Source: Saccopteryx bilineata
Lineage: Eukaryota; Chordata; Mammalia; Chiroptera; Emballonuridae
Length of the DNA: 64,000 nucleotides
Direction: 5' to 3'
NCBI RefSeq assembly: GCF_036850765.1
Contig: NC_089495.1
Location: forward strand, 28,984,875-29,048,874
Part shown: one piece after another, positions 10,370-22,751 of the stretch
Numbering within the stretch: position 1 is the first letter of the stretch
How the letters are laid out: the number at the start of each line of letters is the position of its first letter
The notes under the pieces: generated by a model
Database searches by the model: none
What the model saw: the letters and a program-made list of their open reading frames with translations, nothing else
Told to the model about the DNA's origin: nothing
Program-made: the position numbers and the translations under genes

Positions 10370-12461
10370 AGTAAAGTAGGAAGATAGAAGTATATCCATC
10401 TTATAAATAAAGAAATGGAGGTTCTGAGAATAGCTACCTTGGCTACCTTCACACAATTGATTAGAGTGCAAATTCAAGACTCAAATCTACACATTGAGAT
10501 GTTAAGTGCATTGTTCTTTCTTCTATATATAGCTGTGCCTCTACTCATCTCTACTTTAAAATATTATATTCTTTTTAAATATACTATGAAATGGTCTTGA
10601 ACAATGCAATGTAGATGGGGTATGAGCTGCCAGCCTGCCCAATTTAGATGCTAATTGCATGTTAGTGTCAAACCAGCTTGCCAAGGGACTTCTCACCAGA
10701 CAAGGCTGGTCACAAGGTCTGATCTCTCCTTCCCTCTGCAGAGTCAGCCTCTCCATCCTGCAGAAAAGGACTTGGTGGGTGTAAAGAGAGGCCTGAGCAC
10801 TGGTCAGCACCACTGCAAAACTAACGTTATCAAAAAAACTCAATTAAACTTAGAGAAGAATCACTTTGGGGGCCAGGAAGGATTGGCCACACTGAGGTCC
10901 CAGTGTCAAGCTGCCCTTTGATGAGTCCACCGTTGTCAGATGTTAATTCTGTAACCTCAGACAAGCTGTCTCTTTCTACTGAACCTAGGCTTGCTCAGCT
11001 GTAAAATGGGATGTGGTTTTACCTATCTCCAAAGAATATGTGTGATGATTAAGTAAAAAAAGGGGTAGCTATGAAGCATCGACGTGTTCAAAAAGTGACA
11101 ATTCAAATGATGGAGTGATGTTTGCTTGACATCTATGTACACTTATTGATCAATGTCACCCTGTTAAAATTAATTTTCTAAATAAAAAAATAAAATTAAT
11201 AAAATAAAGTAAAATAAAGAAGTGATCATTTTCTTTCTTACTTCTTACGGCCAATTGAAACAGAAAAATGGAGACTAACAAAACCTCGGATTTTTTTTCC
11301 TAACTTGTTCATTGAGATGCCCAATTCTCTTCCCTGTAGCTTAGTGTCTGGCCTGCAGTGTGGTTCTGGTCATGTCTAGTGAGTCAGATTGGTAGAAAAG
11401 TTGTTCGTCTATCTGGATGGCTCTCTATAGTCAACACAATAATCAACAAGTAGCCACGAAGAAGGAAACTTCAGTCAGTCTTTACTTAGGGCGAGTAATA
11501 AAAACTCATCAGCAGGCAAGCCCCTGCCTCCCTCAGGTTACAACGTGGAGTGAGAGAAAGGCGGTAGACTAGAATGGAGACCCCTGGGTTCCCTGTAGCT
11601 ATACCACTTGAGGACATCGTGCCTCAGTTTTCTCATTCACAAACGAGGAATAATAATCTTGTCCTCCACAGCAGAAAGAGTCTCTGTGGAAGCAAGATGG
11701 GAAACGCAGCCCATGGTTGAGATGCTAACACTGCTAACAAGGCTGGGTTCGTTTTCTGTTTCCCACGGGCGCCTGCTCTGTGTCAAAAGCCCCTATACTG
11801 GCTCCACTTTCTGCGTGATTTTGGGTTGCCGATGTGGAAAACCCCGGAGTTCCGGAAAAGGGATATGAAGGATGCCAGGAAGGAGAAAGAGGTGCGGATC
11901 AGAGAGCTGCATCTTTCCAAGGAGCAGTTGAACAGAGTAGATCTACGGGTCAATACACATGGGCAGACTGAGAGAACAGGGCCCGATTGCTCCCCCTTGA
12001 GCGGACCTGGGTTGGTTTCACGTCTGGCGACTCACCGAGGAGGACGGCGGGGAAGGAAGCATGCGCAGTGCACACAGGGGACTGGGCGCTGAATCTCCAT
12101 CACCTCGCTAAGAGAGGGAATGTCTGACTCCTCCGGATCTTTTCCGTGGAAAGGGCAGCTGAGCTAGGGAACCCAAACACAGTGATGCTTCAGAACAGGG
12201 ATTTGAGTCCACCACAAAACCCAGCACAGAAGAGCGGGGCCTTCTGCCCCCTCACCTGGAAGGGAAGCAGAATGGGAGCCCCAGGCTCATGGGCTGAGCT
12301 GCACCAGGAACAGCTGGCGCCCCTTAGAGAAGCTGTGGCCTCTGGAGGAAGACCTTCAGGGCCCCTGCAGGCTGCAGCTGTGTTCCACTGAAAAGCACAT
12401 TTATAAAGCAAGAGCTTTATCATTCAAGCAAGAGTTAAGAGAAGCTAAACTCCAGACCTCC
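10370..12461. other. Single-copy stretch with MIRs and a short L1 tail
   Basis: A plus-strand MIR lies at about 10940-11050 ('gctcagctgtaaaatggg' core). About 11075-11218 is a 5'-truncated L1 3'-UTR end containing 'caatgtcaccctgttaaaat' and an A-rich tail. A second plus-strand MIR lies at about 11580-11665 ('cctcagttttctcattcac'). Small frames at 11608-12391 carry no recognised domain. 12010-12070 is mildly CpG-rich but too short to be an island. Confidence 0.55.
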
Positions 12462-12478
12462 AAAAGTACAGTACTTCT

Positions 12479-12850
12479 GCCCTGGCCGGTTGGCTCAGTG
12501 GTAGAGCGTCGGCCTGGCGTGCAGAAGTCCCGGATTCGATTCCCGGCCAGGGCACACAGGAGAAGCGCCCATCTGCTTCTCCACCCCTCCCCCTCTCCTT
12601 CCTCTCTGTCTCTCTCTTCCCCTCCCGCAGCGAGGCTCCATTGGAGCAAGGATGGCCCGGGCACTGGGGATGGCTCCTTGGCCTCTGCCCCAGGCGCTAG
12701 AGTGGCTCTGGTTGCAACAGAGCGACGCCCCGGAGGGGCAGAGCATCGCCCCTGGTGGGCGTGCCGGGTGGATCCCAGTAGGGCGCATGCGGGAGTCTGT
12801 CTGACTGTCTCTCCCCGTTTCCAGCTTCAGAAAAATACAAAAAAAAAAAA
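12479..12850 (+). mobile_element. SINE-R copy, young
   Basis: The head is GCCCTGGCCGGTTGGCTCAG and the B-box-like part is GATTCGATTCCCGG. It has the same body as the copy at 9707, with a poly(A) tail. The TSD AAAAGTACAGTACTTCT is 17 bp and perfect at 12462-12478 and 12851-12867. The 157-codon plus-strand frame spanning 12498-12971 is this SINE read through. Confidence 0.96.
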
Positions 12851-12867
12851 AAAAGTACAGTACTTCT

Positions 12868-14555
12868 CACCAAAGATTGACCCAGTACCCCTCCCCTCAT
12901 CTAGTTCTTTCAAATTGAGAACTCCCATGGTGCAATTCATATGCCTTCCTTTGGAAAAACTGGCTTTCTAAGCAATCTGCTGTCAATAGCCTGTGCTCCT
13001 CTAGTGCGGCAGCAGTGCCCCAGCTGCTCCTTCAGCCCCCGGCTCCTTTCACTCAGGGCCCACCGCCTGATTTGAGCCTGGCTGCCACTGTGCATGGGAG
13101 AGCGCTGTCATCTCCTGTCACATGACTTCAGGGGTATGCCTACAGCCCAGACACCGCAGAGCAGGACACTCAGAGCCACCGGAGCCAAGCAGAGGCATGC
13201 CCTACTGCTGTCTGTCGGCTCTGTGGCTGGCGCGCTGAGGCCTCCCATCACAGTCTGAGGATGTGATACATCTGTCTGTATGTCAGCCGTGGGGGGACAC
13301 CTGCATGTCAGGATGCAGGCAGCTAAGTAGGCCATTTGTTTCTTTTTAACAGGGGAAGGGACTGTAGTATAACAGTCCAAAAAAAAAAAGCACAAGCCAG
13401 CAAGAAAGGCTTTCTTCAAAACTTCCTTAGCCTTCAGCATCTGCATCATGTCAAAGCCGATGGGGAGGAAAATGTCCTGGGAGGGGAAAACAGTGTTTGC
13501 TAGAATTCTAAAAACTGTCTCATCTCCTGGAAACTGGTATAAGGCCCCTTCCTGCAGTCCAGCCTCACACTCTCCAAGTCCTTGTGTGATTACTTATCTA
13601 CTCGTGTCCGGGTGGCTCTGTTGCCCAAGCTGAGGACACAGCGAAGGAACCATGGGTCACAGGGTCATCACCACGGCTTCATTGCTTTCCTGGCTGCCAG
13701 CCCTCAGGCAAGGATACTGGGCGTTCAGGTGGGCGAGGGGCCCCGCAGAGCGCTGGACGATAGGGAGAGAAGCCGGCTGACTGCTCAGGGACCACTTCAA
13801 GCGAGAGTGTGGGGCACGCGTTATTAACCTTGCTCTCCTCGGGAGCAAACAGGCCTAAATGTCTTTGTCCTCTTTGTCATCTACATCCTCTCACCAAAGA
13901 GTGTCCTGGCCTCCTTCCTGGCCTACGAGCAGAAAAGATTTGTCTATTCAAATAAGTACCAGTTTTACAAATCGGCTTAGAGTAGACAGCTACCTCCCCG
14001 GGCTAGCCATTTCAGAGGTCCAGGACACCTCGCCATCTGAGGCCCCACTGACCTGACAGCTCTCTCCTTCAATCAAGTGACTTGGTCACTTGAAATTCAT
14101 CATTAGACACCTTCTTTTGTTTGGGGCTCCAATCGGCTACAAATATGCAGGATAGATGATCCGTCCACCCACCTGGGGTATTTAAATTTCAGAGAAAAGC
14201 AGATTGGAGAGCTTTACTTGATAGGAAATGCTGACAAAAGTAAAGAAAGGGAACATGACAAGGGAGGAGCCCCCGCCCCCAGAGACAGCAGCAAGGGCAG
14301 TTGCCTTCAGCAGAGAAAACCCTCAGCCTCCTCACCCATCTGTCTCTGTACTCAGAGGCATCTCAAGGGAGGGCAGGAGGCAGGGGGGACAGGCGTGACC
14401 TTCCAGGAGAATGCCCAGCACAGACGCAGGCCTGGCAGCACCCCTGATGCCCACCTGTGGCTCCCCTGGCAGGCATGTGGACTCCAAGGGCCCCCACCTG
14501 AGGTGAGCACCCACCTAGCCCTCAGCCACCGTGGGCATTTGCTGAAGTGCGGCGC
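12868..14555. other. Single-copy sequence, no gene recognised
   Basis: An A-rich run at 13379-13389 is the only simple feature I noted. The open frames (for example 13108-13449 minus and 14218-14634 plus) have low-complexity composition and no domain. Nothing else is supported. Confidence 0.4.
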
Positions 14556-14559
14556 GAGC

Positions 14560-14850
14560 TGTATCCACTGCTTCCTTTACTCCGTCTCCGTGTGGAATAA
14601 TATGCAATTAATTGATTTTCTGTCACTCTTTTAGTACAGAAAATTAATTTTAGAGCAACCTTGTTTTTCTCAGGGTATGAATCCTCTACACACAGAGTGA
14701 TTCGGCTGCTCCATTATTCATGAGAAAAAAATAGTGATGGAGTGTTCGACAGAGACGCCCCAAGGCCACGGGCTGATAGGCCGTGTTACCGATACAACAA
14801 TATTCCACCGGTGCCTCTAAATAATTCACATCTACAACTCAATTTGGGCC
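14560..14850. other. Candidate conserved non-coding element with homeobox-type cores
   Basis: The stretch is AT-rich against GC-rich neighbours. It is free of repeats I recognise and dense in TAAT/TTAATT cores (gcaattaattgatt, gaaaattaattttag, ccattattcatg). Such islands are often developmental enhancers, but conservation cannot be tested from one sequence. Confidence 0.3.
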
Positions 14851-14924
14851 GGTGAACTACTCAGGATGTGGCTGGGGGAGGCATGGCGGTGAGAAGATTC
14901 TGGAGATGTCAGTGACAAGGCAGA

Positions 14925-15020
14925 GGGGACGTGTCCGGCCTCCCGCAGCCATCCGTGGAGGACCGTGGGGGGTGGGGCTCGGCCCGGCTGCAACCTGCCC
15001 ACCCCGAGCCGGGGCTCCCT
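14925..15020. other. Small CpG-rich patch
   Basis: Around eight CpGs occur in about 100 bp, including 'gtgtccggcctcccgcag' and 'gctcggcccggctg'. It is too short for a CpG island, and no promoter elements or first exon are apparent. Confidence 0.35.
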
Positions 15021-15214
15021 CTCTCTCTCACTCACAGCGCAGCTCCCACCCATTCTGTGAGAGGCCTAAGAAACTGAGTGCTGGGCCCCAGAGAGGGAAA
15101 TGTGAAAACAGACCTATAAACCCCAACTCCAGTTCTGAAGAGGGCAGTTCAGATGAAGCGTGTCAGCTCATCTCTCTGGACCTGATGCTAAGGTTTTGTG
15201 TTTGTGTTTGGTTT

Positions 15215-15310
15215 GTTTGAAACCTAGTGGCTCATCAAACTCCTCGAGGCATCTGTTAGAAACTGAGATTCCCTAGACCCGAACCAGGTCCACTGACTCG
15301 GAACCTCCTG
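15215..15310. mobile_element. Possible MER5-type hAT fragment
   Basis: The order 'tctgttagaaactgagattcc ... ccaggtccactgactcggaacctc' resembles the MER5 'nontaa' of 'aacttgttagaaatgcaaattc ... cctactgaatcagaatctc'. Both termini are lost, so the call is tentative. Confidence 0.4.
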
Positions 15311-15769
15311 CGAGTCTGTAGTTGATGTAAGTCCTCATGCTCTTAGGAACAGCTGGATTGAATGATAGCCAAGGGCCCTTCCAGCTCCAGTGTTCTCTGG
15401 TGCTTCTAACAAAGAAGAGTGTTAACCCGAGTCTGCAGAGGGAAGGGCTGCCTTGTAGGGCTGTTGGTAACCAAAGGAGTGAGCGGGTCGCCTTGCCCAC
15501 TGGGGAGAAACAGAGGGACAGGAACGGGAGCTGACATGCAGCACAGCGCTCAGCCTGTCGGTTTCCCCTCCTATCACTGAAACCAGCGAAGGACATGGGT
15601 CCCCAGTGCCCCCAAAAGAAAGAGGCCCCATCTGCAATATCCGGCCTATCTTGACATGGACCTGTGCGGTAGGCAGGACATGTGTGGCCCCAGGATCACT
15701 GCCCTCCAGTGGACACACCCTGGGTAACACCCTCCCCTTGGGGTTGGGCAGGAATGGTGAATAGGATGG

Positions 15770-16285
15770 TGAATTTCTCATGGTTAGGTTACTAATCGGT
15801 TGACTTGGACGTAATCCGAAGGAAAATGATCCTGGATGGGCCTGACAAAATTAGGTGAGACTTTAAAAGAAGTTCAAGTCAGAGAAATGGGCTTCTGCTG
15901 ACCTGGCCCAAGCAAGCTGCCATGTTGTAAGAGGGTCTACAGTGGGATCCCTGTGACTAGAACCTGTGGGTGGCCTCTAGTTGCTGAAAGTGTCCCCTAG
16001 CCAACAGCCAGCAAGAAAGGAGGACATCCACTCTACAACCACAAGGAACCTAATTCTGCCAATGACCTGGATGAGCTTGGAAGAGGATCAGAGCCTCAGA
16101 AGAGATCGCGGTTCACTGGCTGACCTTGACTTAGCCCAGTGAGACCCTGAGCAAAGGATCCAGACACCCCACACCAGGACTCCTAATGCACAGAAACTGA
16201 GAGATAACAGACGGGTGTTGCTTTAAGCCACTTAGGTGTGGCAATTTCATTTGTTAAGCAGCAATAGAAAACTAATCTAACATGC
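15770..16285 (+). mobile_element. ERVL-MaLR LTR, MLT1-like
   Basis: It shows the MLT1-type order: 'ggatgggcctgac', 'ggcctctagttgctgaaag', 'acctggatgagcttggaag', 'agtgagaccctgagca', then the 3' block 'acagaaactgagagataac ... ttgctttaagccac ... gcagcaatagaaaactaat'. No internal retroviral coding sequence is attached, so this is a solo LTR remnant. The 5' end is not sharply defined. Confidence 0.75.
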
Positions 16286-16489
16286 AATTAAATAAAAACA
16301 ATTGGACGCGCATGCCCTTTATAGTTTGTAAAGTGCTCTCATCTCACCCATCTCTGCCCACCCCCTGCCCGCCCCTTCCCACAGTGCCCGGGAAGTGTTC
16401 ACAGAATGAGTCATCTCATGTTGACATTCAAGGCAGTGCCGGGAGGCTGAGAGGGCAGTTTTGTTTTGTTTTGTTTTCATTTCTGTTTC

Positions 16490-16605
16490 ACAGATGGGGA
16501 AATTACAGCTGAAATAAATTGCTTTGAGGTCATAGAAAGAGTCTGTGGCAGAACCAAGACTCAAGTTCAGGCCTGCTGATTCCAAGGCCAACGATCATGT
16601 CTGTG
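16490..16605 (-). mobile_element. MIR SINE, antisense
   Basis: The block 'tttcacagatggggaaattacagctgaa ... gaggtcatagaaagagtc ... ggcagaaccaagactcaagttcaggcctgc' is the reverse complement of the MIR core. Confidence 0.75.
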
Positions 16606-17679
16606 TACCATCCAAGCTTTATCCTCTCCCAGGAAAGAAACTCAAGTCTCCGGGGCCTGAATGTCTCTACAAGTCTTTAAGAAAATGAAAACCAGCATGG
16701 CTGGAGGAAGCTGAGGGCTACCACCCTATAAGTGGCTGTCCCTCCTCACATGCAGTCGGTGAGCAGGGGCCGGGCACTGAGGGGTCAGCCCTGTTTTGGG
16801 CTCTGGGTCATCAGCTGCCCCATTGCTCACCCACCATTCCAGGGCCCTCAACCTTGCTGCTTCCCCCCAACCCCGGGGGGACTGAGGGCCCAGCCAACCC
16901 ACTCATCAACAGGCCCGCTGTCATTTATCATTAATGGTGTCTGGTCCAAGCCAAGCAACAATTGGAAAACCAGATTGCAACATTGTGCTCTTTTTTGCTG
17001 GTGTATCTGTGGAACATTAGCAATAAGAAGACTCCAGAGAGAAGCTGTGAAGGGAAAAAAAGAAACAGCAAAAAAGAAAGCAAGAAAGGTACTTCCCTGG
17101 CTGCAAACTTCATGAAACAGCCACTTTGTAACGTGCGCCATATGCAGCAGCCACGCATGAGGCCCAATAACCTCCCTCCAAATGGTAATAAATCCCCTCG
17201 GACCCAGGCACACTTGTAATTTACAACTTGGCTAAAATGAACATTATTTCAAGCTAAGCGTATTCTCAGAGGTGCGGGAAAATGTGGCAGCTTTCCTGCT
17301 GACAGAGGAGTTTCTTTTTAAATGTCATGCATTCACTTTCATTACTTCCAAATAATTGCCCAAAAAGATCGGCTGCTGGACAGGGCTGCCCACTTTACAT
17401 CACTGTGAGTCAATTTCATCATCATCAAAGGAGCCCCTGGGAGCTGGTTTCAGCCTGGGGCGGGCTCAGCCCTCAGTTGCTGGCTCCTATTGGTGCCGTG
17501 GCTGTGCAAAAAAAAAGATGCCCCCATCATTCTCTGGGGACAGCCCTGGGTGAGATGGAATGTTGCCTATAGATAGACAGCATGATCTGTCACCACTGCC
17601 ACCATCAAATATTCTCCTGCATCTGCTGAATCATAATGTCACTGACTGCCCAGCCCCAAATGTGGTGCCCGTTATCTAG
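16606..17679. other. Single-copy sequence including a candidate conserved element (17210-17430)
   Basis: 16930-17210 carries overlapping frames on both strands without domains. 17210-17430 is repeat-free, AT-rich and contains 'ccaaataattgccc' and 'gtgagtcaatttcatcatc' type motifs, so it may be regulatory. No exon is supported. Confidence 0.3.
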
Positions 17680-17931
17680 AGCTAACTGGAGGAAGTGGAC
17701 TCCTGTTCCTTCTGGAGCTAACCGGAGGAGGCGGACCCCTGTTCCTTCTGGAGCTAACCGGGGGAGGCGGACCCCTGTTCCTTCTGGAGCTAACCGGGGG
17801 AGGCGGACCCCTGTTCCTTCTGGAGCTAACCGGGGGAGGCGGACCCCTGTTCCTTCTGGAGCTAACCGGGGGAAGCGGACTCCTGTTCCTTCTGGAGCTA
17901 ACTGGAGGAAGTGGACTCCTGTTCCTCATGG
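17680..17931. repeat. 36-bp minisatellite, seven copies
   Basis: Units start at 17680, 17716, 17752, 17788, 17824, 17860 and 17896, each with core 'agctaaccgggggaggcgg' and ending 'cctgttccttctgg'. The period is exactly 36 bp (12 codons), so both strands stay open in some frame. That explains the plus frame at 17636-18055 and the minus frame at 17672-18058. Units 1 and 7 share the variant 'actggaggaagtgg'. Units 2-5 are the CpG-rich 'accggggggaggcgg' class (unit 2 has a small change). Unit 6 is intermediate. Confidence 0.97.
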
Positions 17932-20592
17932 AAGCTTGCCTTTTGGCCAAGAGAACAGAGAAGCAGGAAGATGTACCTCTGGGGTCGAACAGGGTACTTT
18001 CCTTTTCCATTCCCACCAGACTATGTTTTGTAGAAAAACCTGCTTCTGGATCTAACACGGTTTTTGCTTTCAGAGCTCTGATCCTGAAAGCCTAAAATTT
18101 GGTGACTCAGTCCTTTCTTATGATGTTGTGGGTTGACAGGGATCAGCTGTGTGGTTGCTCCTCCCCATGTGATGTCAGTGGAGGTTGCCATCATCTGGGC
18201 TTCGGTCTGAGCTACAAGGTCCCACCTGACGTGGTCGCATGTCTGGTGCCTTGGTGTAGAAAACAGGAAGACCAGACTCAGCTGGGCAGGTGACCAGCTG
18301 GACCTTTCTCTTCATCATGTAGTCTCATTTCTCCATGTGGCTTCCACAGGGTAGCTGGACTTCCTACATAGTGGCCGGGGACTCACAGAAAGCACAAAAA
18401 TGAAAGCTACCAAGACTAACACAGGATCAACTGAAGTGAATCATTAAGCAAGCTCAGCTGAAACCTAGGAGGAGAGTAAACAAGGGCATGAACACTGAGA
18501 GACATGTCATGTCAGGGACCATCCTTGGAGGCTGGCTCTGAATCCGGAAGATGGAAAAGAGAGAGTGAGAAAGCCTATCTCCTTTGTGAAGTATCTTCAA
18601 ATAACTGCCATCCACTCTAATCTCCCTTAAGGAGTAAAGAGGATAAATATAACAAGTTTCTTAGGGAAGCTCAACTCATTGGGATAGAAGCATGAAACAG
18701 TTTTATTTCTTCCAACCACGGCCTCAAACTGTGATAAGTTTAATCCTCTCTCCTATTACTTAATACCGCCCAAGCAGCTTTCACAACACTCTAGTCACAT
18801 TCACTGATTAAAATAGTCTGGTTCAGTGTGTTAAGATGACATTAGGGAATTATTTTCTTTAAGTGTGATCATGGTTTTGTGATTATGAAAAAGAATATCC
18901 TTAATTTTAAGAGATGTTCAGGGGTAAAGCGTTATGACAGCACAATTTACTTGGAAATTTATTGGGAGATAGCAGATAGATAGACCAACCGATCATTAAC
19001 AACTAGTGAAACTCAGGGGTGATTAGGTAGGTGTTCATTGTTCTTGTCGTTCAATATTTCTGCACAATAAAAAGTTGAAGTCCACTTTGAACTTCAGTTT
19101 TATGTCCAATTTAAAGTCATCCTTCTCCCCGTCACTGGCACACTGGACGCTTTAGGAACTTGCCATCTGTTGTGCTGGAAGAGGAAGCAACCCAGTGTCC
19201 AGCTGTGTGTGAGGACCTTTCTATCCCAGGTAGGATTTGGATTACTCCTCCAGTCACCAGTGACGAGGAGTTACTACTTCTGATAAGGCGCCCGTTGGGG
19301 TTTGGGGTGGATCTTGCTGGTCCTCCCCGCCACCCAGTTCTCTGTCAGGTGAGACCCCCCTCTGCTCCCACACCCACATGCCATCCCCTTTAGCTCCTGA
19401 CATGCCTGGGTTACTTCCAAGTTTCTTGCTCCTAGGTCCTTTTTTGAGGAATATCTGTCTCAAGTGAGCTGCAGGCAAGATAGCCAGGTCAGCTCTTCCA
19501 CTGTGCCTCCTTGATCTTAGCATCTGCCAAGTTGGGGCGGGGTGTTAGACAAGCTGCGTCGTGGCTGCCCTTTCTCCAAGCCCCACCATCTCCAATTCTC
19601 CTGCCCTTCTCTGAAACAAGTCTTTGAGTCCTTTGGGAAGACACTCACACATGGAATAAGATACCAATTTTTAATATTTACGAGTAGATTTCCTCCCTCA
19701 GTTTGGTAAGGAGGGGCAGGATTTCCCTTCCCTCCCTCCCTCACTATTGACATTGTACTCCCCACAGAGTAAACAATAATCTTGATACTGTCTGGTCCTT
19801 CCCAGTCGCCAGTTCTCTGCTATGTGAACTGAGGTTCAGTAGGGGGAAGTGAGGGTGATGACTGTAGGAGGGTCCATACTGCCACTCCGTAGAGAGCCCT
19901 GGGACAAGGTGCTAACTTAGTTGTTAATGGCTCTCTTTAAAATGTAGAATTTAATGCTTCATATCTTCTGCTGTGGACCTTAATCGCTGATTCTAGAGCA
20001 ATGGGAAAAAGTCTACTCCACATCCCTTAATAGAGGCATAAATATGGCTAATATATCTGGGCAAAGAAAACCTAACTTATGGACCCAACTCAACTGGTAA
20101 CTTGCTGTATGAGCTTGATCAATCACTTAGCCTCTCTGGTCCTTACAATTGGTTGATAAGGGCTCACTAACATTTCCAATGAGCTTCACAGACTCCTGGG
20201 CTTCTGAGCAGTACTTTCGAGGCACTGAGAACAGTGACATGAACCTGACGAAACAGTGACGAGGTAGATTGTCCAGGAAATTAGTTCTTCATTCAAATTG
20301 TGTTTCACAATAGACTTCCAGGTAAAATTTTCATTTCAAAAAGGAGTTCTGCTCTAAAAATGCTTGAAAGCTATTCATCAGCCCAACTGCCTGCTCTGAC
20401 TGCCACAGAAAATGCCAGCCTCTGAAGAGTGATTGATGTGGGATGTGCTGTCGGGCTCATTTAACAAACTGCTGGTTCTCTTTGATAGAACCAGATGAGA
20501 AAACGGTTCCCAGATTGCGGTCAGAAAGAAGAAGAATGTTTTGAAATGTTATGCCCAAGGAAGAATCACTCTCTCACTCTTCGTTTCGGTCT
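17932..20592. other. Single-copy sequence with a MIR fragment
   Basis: A MIR piece lies at about 20090-20180 ('taacttgctgtatgagcttgatcaatcac'). No gene, regulatory cluster or other repeat is recognised in the remainder. Frames at 19160-19765 are short and lack domains. Confidence 0.4.
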
Positions 20593-20653
20593 GGTGAGTG
20601 TGAGTGTGTGTGTGCGCCTGCATGTGTCTGTGTGTGTGCGTGCACACACATGC

Positions 20654-20684
<31 letters not shown>

Positions 20685-20686
20685 AA
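20593..20686. repeat. TG-rich compound repeat
   Basis: Alternating TG with CG and CA interruptions ends in a pure (TG)n block at about 20660-20683. Alternating purine-pyrimidine runs of this kind can adopt Z-DNA. Confidence 0.9.
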
Positions 20687-20699
20687 CACATGCGTGCAT

Positions 20700-22352
20700 C
20701 TCCCTCCCTGCCTGCTTATTGTTGTGTGGCAGGATTAAATTTAAAACTGCACAAGACCTCTGAGGCAAGGTAATCAATCACTTCATCACTGCCGCTGCAG
20801 ATAAAGAGAGCAGCGAGACGGAGGAAGGGTGGAGGAGCACTAAGGGAGAGTGATAAACTCCCTGCCCTGGAATCAGCCCCCCGAGCTACAAGCCACGGCC
20901 CTTCGGCGTTCATGGGCCTCTGCGTGGAGGAACTGCAGAGTGAAGAAGGAAGTCCCCAACAGAAGTCTAAGCACAAGCACACTCCAAAAGAATCCCAGGG
21001 CCGTCCTTAAACATTCGATGAGCTGGGAATGACTGGAGGGGAAAGGGCTCTATACGATCTTGGGTTCGAAGAGCACCTCATTCTGCACAGGTAGGATCAC
21101 CAAAAAGGCCACTGAGGATGTATCTGCTCAACTAACTAACCAACCAGCTCAGTACGTGGATTCTGGGATGGCCCCTTACTAGTAGAGCAGCAGCAGGCAT
21201 GGCAGGACCTTAGGAGCAGGGAGGACCCCATTGTCACCTGGCTGGGCCATCCCTCCATCCTCCTAGAGAAATGTCAGGGCCAGGCTTTGGCAGGAGAGGC
21301 TGCAGCCTGTCAGCTCTGAGTGGCATCAGTAGAGTACCACGTTCCAGCATCCTGTGTCCTCTGCATAAATGCAATTTCCCCAAATGTCAGGAGGAAAGCA
21401 TTACAGATAACACATTGTGTGTGTCTTTGACCCAGTAAGTGCTGAAATCACAGATCTCATTATTCTGACATGATAGAATTTTCTCTTTCTCTTGCCCAGT
21501 GCAGGCTGCTTGGCGTTGTTTTCTAGACTGCAAATCTAATTGCCAAAGGTGCAGAGACACCCTAGGAAACTGGCCTTACCTATGCCCTCCCCAAACAAAA
21601 TGGCAGGTCTGCCTGTGGGAGATGAAAATGATCCTAGGGACAGCTCCTAACAGGACAGTCAGTTGCAGATATCTTCGGTCCGAGCGTTGCTGACTGGCCG
21701 ATGAGCGGTATGTGACCTTGAGAGCAGAGCGGCAGTGAATGAGCACCTGCACATCCGAGCTGCAGTGCTGGGCCCGGCTGGGAGGTGGGACACGGGCCCG
21801 AGCACTGGCTGTGCAGGAACAGGCTGGGTTTGGATTCCAGTTCTGCTCCTTTCTGTCTCTGTGTCAGGCTCCGGTTGTGAATCCTCAGTTTTTATCCACT
21901 CATCTATAAAACGAGAGGATGTCATAGGATGGATGTGAGGAATAAAGAGATGTTGATTGCATGTAAGGTGCTGGGCAAATAATTGATGTTGAAAACATTT
22001 ATTACATCCAGATCTGAGGTTCCACTTCAGGGATGTAGTCAATAAACCATCCATTCAATCAACAGACAAAAAAGTTATTTACTGAAGGCCTTGATCTTGA
22101 AGCCAGAAAACACAGGCTCACTAAATATTTGTTGAATAAATGAATTGCTTCTCGTCCATCACTAGGTGTGTCTGGACCAGGCACCTAACCTCTCTCATTA
22201 TATCACAGCCTCCAAACTGCAGGGTTGGGCGGGATCATCTTGAGGCAGCCTCCTTGTTTTGATACTCCATTAGTTGAGTGGGACCATGCAGGGGCACAAA
22301 GAGATTTAAGATGGAGTTCCAGCTTTCCCAAACTTTAAAATCTAGTCAATGA
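20700..22352. other. Single-copy sequence with MIR and an L2 end
   Basis: About 21800-21990 is a plus-strand MIR ('ctgggtttggattccagttctgctcc', 'ctcatctataaaacgagagg', 'gaggaataaagag'). About 22105-22145 is a short L2 3' end ('taaatatttgttgaataaatg'). 20740-20830 is repeat-free with 'aatcaatcacttcatcactgc'. The pyrimidine run plus CAG at about 21480-21502 looks like a splice acceptor, but no exon structure supports it. Confidence 0.45.
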
Positions 22353-22751
22353 GCCTGACCAGGTGGTGGCACAGTGGATAGAGCATTGGCCTGGGATGCA
22401 GAGGACCCAGGTTTGAAACCCTGAGGTTGTTGGCTTGAGCGTGGGCTCATACATCTTGAGTCCTGGCTCACCAGCTTGAGTGTGGGGTCACCAGCTGGAG
22501 CATGGGATCATAGACATGACCCCATATTTGCTGGCTTGAGCCCAAGGTGGCTGGCTTGAGCAATGGGTCATTGCCTTAGCTGGAACCTCCTAGTCAAGGC
22601 ACATATAAGAAAGCAAATAATGAATAACTAAGGTGCCACTGTGAAGAATTGATGCTTCTTATCTTTCTCTATTCTTGCCTGTCTGTCCCTATCTGTTCCT
22701 CTCTCTGTCTCTGTCTGTCCCTGTCACATAAAAATAAAAATAAAAATAAAG
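22353..22751 (+). mobile_element. SINE-G copy, hosting a SINE-R in its tail
   Basis: The head GCCTGACCAGGTGGTGGC is followed by the CTTGAG repeats, 'aatgaataactaaggtgcc', a CT-rich part and a (aaaat)n tail. The next SINE begins directly in that tail. Confidence 0.93.

Noticed and set aside
12010..12070. CpG island or promoter
   Set aside because: The CpG-rich stretch is only about 60 bp long and is not followed by a first-exon-like structure.
17636..18058. Opposed 139-codon (+) and 128-codon (-) open frames with repeated motifs, as if a repetitive protein gene
   Set aside because: Both follow from the 36-bp minisatellite, whose unit is a multiple of three and stop-free on both strands. The flanks have no domain, promoter or splice support.
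21480..21640. Exon with acceptor site (pyrimidine tract then CAG)
   Set aside because: No donor, partner exon or protein similarity. Pyrimidine tracts plus CAG are frequent by chance.
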